Source: CAYWBI01 sp964456445
GTDB lineage: Bacteria > Calditrichota > Calditrichia > Calditrichales > J004
Assembly: GCA_964456445.1 (NCBI GenBank)
Contig: CAYWBI010000067.1
Location: 1 to 18,735, forward strand
Length of the DNA stretch: 18,735 nucleotides
Direction: 5' to 3'
Under the pieces are notes generated by a model. It searched no databases and had not been told where the DNA came from. It saw only the letters and a list, made by a program, of their open reading frames with translations. Position numbers and translations under genes: made by a program. Shown here one piece after another: positions 15,111 through 18,735 of the stretch (position 1 is the first letter of the stretch; each line of letters starts with the position of its first letter).

Positions 15111-16676
15111 ATGAAAAAGATATATTTTTTAATTCTGCTTCTTTGTTTCAGCGGACAAACGACCCTGCGTGCGCAAGCGCTTAAAAAACCGGAAATTGAT
15201 AAGCTTGTCGGGAAAAGCATGTCCGTATTTCAGGTGCCGGGTATTGCGCTGGCAATCATTAAAGACGGCAGGATGGTTTATGCACGGGGCTATGGCGTGC
15301 GCTCACTAAATTCACAGAAACCCGTGGACGCCAACACCTTGTTTGGGATTGCCTCAAACAGTAAGGCCTTTACCACGGCTGCGCTGGCTATTATTGTTGA
15401 CGCAGGTAAAATTGACTGGGATGACCGGGTGATCGATTATATCCCGGAATTCCGTATGTACAGCGCGTATGTAACACAGGATTTCACCATCCGGGATTTA
15501 TTGACCCATCGCAGTGGGATGGGACTTGGCGCCGGGGATTTGATGCTTTTCCCGGATTCCAGTGACTTTACCCTAAATGAATTGATCCATACCATCCGTT
15601 TTTTTAAACAGACGTCTCCATTCCGCAGCAAATTCGATTATGACAACCGACTCTATATCGTTGCGGGCGAAATCGTCCATCGGGTTTCGGGGATGGCCTG
15701 GGAAGAATTTGTGGAAAAGAAAATCATGCAACCATTAGGAATGAACCGTTCTGCCGCCTCCTATGACCGGCTGGGGGACAAATCCAATGTGATAGATGCC
15801 CATGCGGCCCTGGATGGTAAAATAAAAGTGATACGCAGACATAAAATGCGTCCGGGTGAAAATGCGGCGGGCGGTATCTATTCCAGCATAAACGATTTAA
15901 GTAAGTGGGCCCTTACCCAGCTTAACGGTGGTAAATATGGCCGTGATTTGGATAAAAGGCTTTTCAGCACTAAAGCCCAAAGGGAAATGTGGAGCGCGCA
16001 AACTATTCTACCCGTTGGAAAAAACAGTTATCGTACGCATTTTAGCGCTTATGGCCTTGGCTGGTTTTTAAGCGATGTGAATGGATATAAGCAGGTAAGG
16101 CATACCGGTGGCCTGGAAGGAATGGTTACCGAAGTCACATTGCTGCCGGAATTACATCTTGGTATAATCGTACTCACCAATCAGGAATCCGGCGCCGCTT
16201 TTAAGGCCATCTCCAACACGATCAAAGATGGTTATATGGGGATGAAAAAAATAGATTGGGTCAGCAAATTAAAAAAGCAGGTTGAAAAACGGAAAAAGAA
16301 GGCGGAAATATTTACAAAAAAAATCTGGTCAACCATCGATAGCCTGATACAGGCTAAACGTGCTCCGCTTGATATTGATATTTATGCCGGAAATTTTAAA
16401 GATAATTGGCTGGGAAATGTACAGATATCCCAGAAAAAGGGAAGGTTGTGGTTTCAATCGGTACGTTCGCCCAAACTCAGTGGCGAAATGTTCTTCTATA
16501 AAGGCAATACCTTTGTTGTCAAATGGCGTGAGCGAAGTATGCATGCCGATGCCTTTGTACTCTTTAATCTCGACCGTGAAGGCAAGGCCATTGAATTTAC
16601 AATGAAAGCCGTTTCCCCTTTAACCGATTTTAGTTATGACTTTCGTGATTTGAATTTTAAACGTATCGCAAAATAA
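15111..16676 (+). CDS. Secreted class C beta-lactamase-like serine hydrolase
   Basis: The product is 521 residues, with AAAGGGG 6 bases before the ATG. A Sec signal peptide covers about residues 1-22 (MKKIYFLILLLCFSGQT..RAQA). The serine beta-lactamase/DD-peptidase fold (about 28-365) has SNSK as the SxxK motif (Ser82, Lys85), YDN as YxN (Tyr177-Asn179) and HTGG (331-334) in place of KTG. A C-terminal extension (about 395-520) resembles the DUF3471 beta domain common in this family. Such proteins are usually esterases or D-amino-acid/peptide hydrolases rather than antibiotic-resistance enzymes, so resistance should not be assumed. It starts 22 bases after the AlkP gene and is probably last in that operon, though as the only secreted product its link to the cytoplasmic steps is unclear. 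Confidence 0.88.
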   Translation: MKKIYFLILLLCFSGQTTLRAQALKKPEIDKLVGKSMSVFQVPGIALAIIKDGRMVYARGYGVRSLNSQKPVDANTLFGIASNSKAFTTAALAIIVDAGKIDWDDRVIDYIPEFRMYSAYVTQDFTIRDLLTHRSGMGLGAGDLMLFPDSSDFTLNELIHTIRFFKQTSPFRSKFDYDNRLYIVAGEIVHRVSGMAWEEFVEKKIMQPLGMNRSAASYDRLGDKSNVIDAHAALDGKIKVIRRHKMRPGENAAGGIYSSINDLSKWALTQLNGGKYGRDLDKRLFSTKAQREMWSAQTILPVGKNSYRTHFSAYGLGWFLSDVNGYKQVRHTGGLEGMVTEVTLLPELHLGIIVLTNQESGAAFKAISNTIKDGYMGMKKIDWVSKLKKQVEKRKKKAEIFTKKIWSTIDSLIQAKRAPLDIDIYAGNFKDNWLGNVQISQKKGRLWFQSVRSPKLSGEMFFYKGNTFVVKWRERSMHADAFVLFNLDREGKAIEFTMKAVSPLTDFSYDFRDLNFKRIAK

Positions 16677-16731
16677 CAACGCCGGAATTTTTTGATATGT
16701 CAAATTTCCATCCAATTTGCGATCAGCACCG

Positions 16732-16749
16732 AAATCGTTTTCGATTTTT
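16732..16749 (+). terminator. Weak candidate terminator after the hydrolase operon
   Basis: AAATCG-TTTT-CGATTT followed by TT lies about 55 bases past the stop of the beta-lactamase-like gene. The stem is only 6 bp and A/T-rich, so this is a weak call. It lies outside the IS and would have been the operon's own 3' end before insertion. Confidence 0.35.
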
Positions 16750-16780
16750 ACCAAAGTCATTACGAAGAGGGGAAGTCAGA

Positions 16781-16788
16781 TCGAACGG
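16781..16788. repeat. Target-site duplication, left copy
   Basis: TCGAACGG directly abuts the left inverted repeat of the IS and is repeated exactly at 18596-18603 just outside the right inverted repeat. An 8-bp duplication fits IS6-type elements among others. Confidence 0.93.
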
Positions 16789-16807
16789 GGTAGTGTCAAA
16801 AGTTATA
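16789..16807. repeat. IS terminal inverted repeat, left
   Basis: Begins GGTAGTG and matches the reverse complement of the right end at 15 of 19 positions. It lies downstream of the transposase. Confidence 0.85.
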
Positions 16808-16870
16808 TGATAAAATGAAAAAACTAAAAACAGGTTTTCTTAGGCATAACAAAGATAATAAAAATTAAAA

Positions 16871-16900
16871 ATGGGGAGACCTTAGATAAGGTTTCCCCAT
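16871..16900 (-). terminator. Strong intrinsic terminator inside the IS
   Basis: A 13-bp stem with one G-U pair (16871-16883 with 16888-16900) closes an ATCT loop on the minus strand and is followed by TTTTTAATTTT. It ends minus-strand transcripts from the transposase genes and lies directly after the structured segment, as in an ncRNA-terminator or riboswitch-terminator arrangement. Confidence 0.82.
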
Positions 16901-16904
16901 CATA

Positions 16905-16983
16905 TTACCTTTGGATCGGCTATCCCTGGCAGGTTGCCCCTCGGCAGCGCCTACGTCCGTTTCGCCAGTCACCTGCAAGGTAA
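16905..16983 (-). ncRNA. Candidate structured RNA within the IS
   Basis: These 79 bases fold, on the minus strand, into a multibranched shape. The outer stem is TTACCTT/AAGGTAA (16977-16983 with 16905-16911). A 6-bp stem GCAGGT/ACCTGC (16971-16976 with 16929-16934) is adjacent to it. Hairpins TGCC-GAGG-GGCA (16935-16946) and GGAT-AGCCG-ATCC (16913-16925) are visible, with a purine-rich single-stranded stretch (GGCGAAACGGACGTAGG) between. It sits in the 3' untranslated part of the transposase transcript, five bases before a strong terminator whose stem also contains ACCTT/AAGGT and could compete with the outer stem. It is GC-richer than its surroundings. Parts recall glycine or SAM-I aptamers (GGGGCAACCTGCCAGG, GACTGGCGAAAC), but neither consensus is complete. 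I do not recognise the family. Confidence 0.5.
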
Positions 16984-17031
16984 GCAGAAAAGATTGAAAA
17001 ATAAATAATGTTCTTTGAAATGAGGAAGGTT

Positions 17032-18252
17032 CTACGCAGCGAGTGAAATAATTTTGAGCCACTTTGCCTGTGTTGTGGGCAAACCTGAAAGTTCGGTCAG
17101 TTCAATGGGGGGGTTGTAGGCCAATGATTTATGCGGCCTTAAGAAATTATAATGGGTCACAAAGAGTACGAGCTTGGCCACTGCGCCACCTGCTGTATCA
17201 AAACCGTTCTGTGACTGGACATGGTATTTATATGTCCTGTTAAGCCTCTCTATTATTTGTTTGTGCGAACGGAATTCGGTGGATTGGGCATCAAGGTTTT
17301 TTAGGCCTATGACGCTCTTCAAAGAGAAACACAGTTCTTTAATTTTGGCGTTGACAAAATGAAGCCCGGATTGATATGAAGGGTTGCCATCGCACACGAA
17401 TGTTATCTTCTGGCCCGCTTTGGCCGTTCGGACGGTTTCCAGCATTGTGGTAATAGCGGCCTTTGCGCCGCGGTTATCGCTAAAATGGTAAGCAGATATT
17501 TTCTTGGAAGTTGAACAGATGAAGAACCATACATAATGCCAAACCCCCTTAACTTTTATGTAGGTTTCATCACCGGCATTGACGTCATCTATGCCGCCCT
17601 TGTGTTGCATATTGAACTTGTGGCAGTAATAGGCCGCCGTTTTTGTATAGTTTAAAACGGTTTGGTGAGAGACATTTATTTGCCAGATATTTTTTAGCAT
17701 GTGGGCTGTTTTGCGGGCGGTGACCGCATAGGAGATATGCAGTGTGAGTATCAGCGCAAAGATATTGATGTCATTGTGGATACGGTGCAGGGACACGGTT
17801 GGCCTGTCCGGGGCGGCCACTTTAAGCTGGGCCGTTTCAAAGTGGTAATCACGGTACTGATAGTTTATTTTAAACTGTGAGAGGAGTCTTGGTCTTATCT
17901 TTTTTTCATTGCCATTGAGCGCGTTTAGTTTTTTAAGCCTGTGCGGGCATTGGCGGTTGCCACATTTATAGATTGTGGTGGTTTCCTGCTCTTTCCAGGT
18001 GTAGAGGTGTTTGAAGCAATAGGGGCAAAAGTAGTTATGTGTCCGCTGAAAGCGTTTATGGAGTTGAAACAAGAAATCACAGACTTTGCATTTTAGCTGT
18101 GAACGTTTCTTGCCATCGTTGAAATAGATGTAATTATGTGGTGCGCCGCATTGTGGGCATTGGGCCTGTTTGGGGACTTTATTTTTGGAGTTTCTGTTGT
18201 TGACGGGCTTAAGGGGTTTGCCGTGGTTGGATAGGAGCTCTACGTAAATCAA
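17032..18252 (-). CDS. Zinc-ribbon DDE transposase (IS orfB)
   Basis: The product as drawn is 406 residues from a TTG start. Two zinc ribbons lie at the N-terminus (Cys32, Cys35, Cys55, Cys58; then Cys76, Cys79, Cys97, Cys102), followed by a helix-turn-helix (about 174-206) and an RNase H-like catalytic core. The core has Asp228 (GDETYIKVKG), Asp288 (VCDGNPSYQ) and Glu335 (IIERLNRTYK), with the terminal THYNFLRPHKSL motif seen in many DDE transposases. It catalyses cut or copy-type movement of this IS by DNA strand transfer. The start overlaps the stop of orfA (TTGA), and the frame is -1 to orfA across an A9 run, so it may be made as an OrfA-OrfB fusion of about 479 residues as well as, or instead of, separately. 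All catalytic residues are present, so the element is likely competent. Confidence 0.9.
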   Translation of the reverse strand: MIYVELLSNHGKPLKPVNNRNSKNKVPKQAQCPQCGAPHNYIYFNDGKKRSQLKCKVCDFLFQLHKRFQRTHNYFCPYCFKHLYTWKEQETTTIYKCGNRQCPHRLKKLNALNGNEKKIRPRLLSQFKINYQYRDYHFETAQLKVAAPDRPTVSLHRIHNDINIFALILTLHISYAVTARKTAHMLKNIWQINVSHQTVLNYTKTAAYYCHKFNMQHKGGIDDVNAGDETYIKVKGVWHYVWFFICSTSKKISAYHFSDNRGAKAAITTMLETVRTAKAGQKITFVCDGNPSYQSGLHFVNAKIKELCFSLKSVIGLKNLDAQSTEFRSHKQIIERLNRTYKYHVQSQNGFDTAGGAVAKLVLFVTHYNFLRPHKSLAYNPPIELTELSGLPTTQAKWLKIISLAA

Positions 18253-18470
18253 GCTTTTTTTTTACGGGAGAATTTTGAGTAGTCCAGCGGTGCCATCGGA
18301 TCGGCGCTAAAATCACGATAGTTTGGATGCTTTTCCTTGAAATCGTCTTTAGGTTTAAGTTCTGGGTTTTTGTTGGCCAAAACTAAAAGCAGTTCTTCCA
18401 CAATGTTAAGGATCTGTTCCTTGTCGAATTTTTTACATATCCAAACGATAAAATAATGAACCTTCTTCAT
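18249..18470 (-). CDS. IS orfA, small accessory or regulatory protein
   Basis: The product is 73 residues starting at ATG (18468-18470) with a weak GGA upstream. It has no recognised domain. It begins MKKVHYFIVWICKKFDKEQI, has an amphipathic leucine-rich helix (NIVEELLLVLANK) and a basic tail ending SRKKKA. The tail is encoded by a run of nine A residues (18255-18263), a classical slippage site for producing a fusion with the transposase. It lies between the right inverted repeat and orfB, as the first gene of the element. Confidence 0.72.
   Translation of the reverse strand: MKKVHYFIVWICKKFDKEQILNIVEELLLVLANKNPELKPKDDFKEKHPNYRDFSADPMAPLDYSKFSRKKKA
18255..18263 (-). promoter_or_regulatory. 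A9 slippery sequence, likely programmed -1 frameshift
   Basis: On the minus strand, orfA reads AAA AAA AAA GCT TGA. A one-base backward slip gives AAA AGC TTG ATT, entering the transposase frame. That frame is closed by a TAA at 18264-18262 just upstream, so a fusion can arise only within the A run. Either ribosomal frameshifting at A AAA AAA or transcript slippage would work. Confidence 0.6.
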
Positions 18471-18570
18471 GTTTGTTTCCCCAAAAGTTACACATCTAAA
18501 AGTGTATAAAAAGGGGGGAGAAAAGTCAAGGTTATATTAAAGTGTTGTAAATACATAAGTTAAAGGATAT

Positions 18571-18595
18571 AGTGGTTAAAACTTTGACCACTACC
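18571..18595. repeat. IS terminal inverted repeat, right, with subterminal palindrome
   Basis: The outer 19 bases (18577-18595) pair with the left end. The terminus also contains AGTGGT (18571-18576) and ACCACT (18587-18592), a 6-bp palindrome spaced by 10 bases that is absent from the left end and could be a transposase-binding or promoter-control site. Confidence 0.82.
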
Positions 18596-18603
18596 TCGAA
18601 CGG
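18596..18603. repeat. Target-site duplication, right copy
   Basis: TCGAACGG, identical to 16781-16788. Joining the flanks restores an uninterrupted intergenic sequence between the hydrolase operon and whatever gene follows. Confidence 0.93.
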
Positions 18604-18719
18604 AGGCAGGAGAAGAAATGATTTGAATATGCCTAAAAGGGACGGCAATTTTCTTTTTTCTGGTTGCATAGAGTTTGTTTGTATTAAATAAAATTTCAAA
18701 AGGAAGAAAAATAATATTC

Positions 18720-18735
18720 ATGTCTAAAGTATTTA
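18720..18735 (+). CDS. Possible start of a further gene, cut by the window edge
   Basis: ATG TCT AAA GTA TTT follows AGGAAG (18701-18706) by 13 bases, a long but possible spacing. Only five codons are visible, so the product cannot be named and the call is weak. Confidence 0.25.

Larger units (their letters stand above)
16789..18595 (-). mobile_element. Complete IS, 1807 bp, IS6-like DDE element with zinc-ribbon transposase
   Basis: The element is bounded by imperfect inverted repeats (left 16789-16807, GGTAGTGTCAAAAGTTATA; right, read inward on the minus strand from 18595, GGTAGTGGTCAAAGTTTTA; 15 of 19 match) and by the exact 8-bp duplication TCGAACGG. Inside, on the minus strand, are orfA, the transposase orfB and then a structured non-coding stretch with a terminator. 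The DETYIKVKG motif of the transposase, the 8-bp duplication and the GGT..TG..CAAAGTT ends recall IS6. The N-terminal zinc ribbons and the orfA arrangement do not match classical IS6, so the family is tentative. Intact ends and frames suggest recent activity. Confidence 0.92.

Noticed and set aside
15111..16676. Antibiotic-resistance beta-lactamase
   Set aside because: The SxxK, YxN and HTG motifs fit the broad serine hydrolase/DD-peptidase family with a DUF3471-like tail; nothing indicates drug hydrolysis.
16905..16983. Glycine, SAM-I or cyclic-di-GMP riboswitch, or a tRNA-like cloverleaf
   Set aside because: GGGGCAACCTGCCAGG recalls a glycine aptamer but the conserved AAAAGGAC part is absent. 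GACTGGCGAAAC recalls SAM-I but the helix spacing and GGTGC segment are missing. The GEMM core is absent. The 7-bp outer stem is tRNA-like, but there is no T-arm or CCA.
16865..17062. 65-codon minus-strand frame downstream of the transposase
   Set aside because: It runs through the structured RNA and terminator stems, has no ribosome binding site and no protein-like pattern; the RNA fold explains the sequence better.
16789..18595. IS insertion disrupting a gene
   Set aside because: Removing the element and one duplication leaves a non-coding junction with no continuous frame matching on both sides.

Overview
The window most likely comes from a Gram-negative bacterium of the FCB group (Calditrichota or Ignavibacteria-like rather than classical Bacteroidia). 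The reasons are tandem periplasmic DUF3857/transglutaminase-fold proteins, Sec and lipoprotein signals, and clear Shine-Dalgarno sequences (AGGAG, AGGAA) before most genes. The taxon is an inference from gene content only.

Layout. (1) 1-4971, plus strand: three tandem DUF3857/transglutaminase-like genes. The first enters from the left edge and carries a frameshift near base 50. The second is intact but lacks the catalytic Cys and His. The third has a complete active site. (2) 4972-5818: no gene, but two near-identical ~292 bp repeats, each holding six small perfect hairpins in the same order. (3) 5819-6529, minus: a lipoprotein joining an NrfJ-like domain to an OB fold. (4) 6997-12134, minus: a visibly AT-rich two-gene operon with overlapping stop and start (TAATG). 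It encodes a 963-residue protein with a TerB-like region, four SAP-like repeats and a BrxC/BrxD-type P-loop ATPase, followed by an Lhr-like BrxHI-type helicase. These are the two partners known from type 2 BREX, but no other BREX gene is in view, so this is the best candidate here for an under-described, probably anti-phage, system. (5) 12689-16676, plus: an operon for a small ribbon-helix-helix-like protein, a PHP-domain phosphoesterase, an AlkP-superfamily hydrolase and a secreted serine beta-lactamase-like hydrolase. (6) 16789-18595: a complete insertion sequence with imperfect terminal inverted repeats and a perfect 8-bp target duplication (TCGAACGG). It carries a small orfA, a zinc-ribbon DDE transposase in the -1 frame after an A9 run, and, between the transposase and the left end, a compact structured-RNA candidate followed by an intrinsic terminator.

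How the parts relate. The surface/periplasmic genes in regions 1, 3 and 5 look like host genome. The ATPase-helicase pair and the IS look like acquired material. The recent-looking IS lies just downstream of the hydrolase operon and breaks no recognisable gene.
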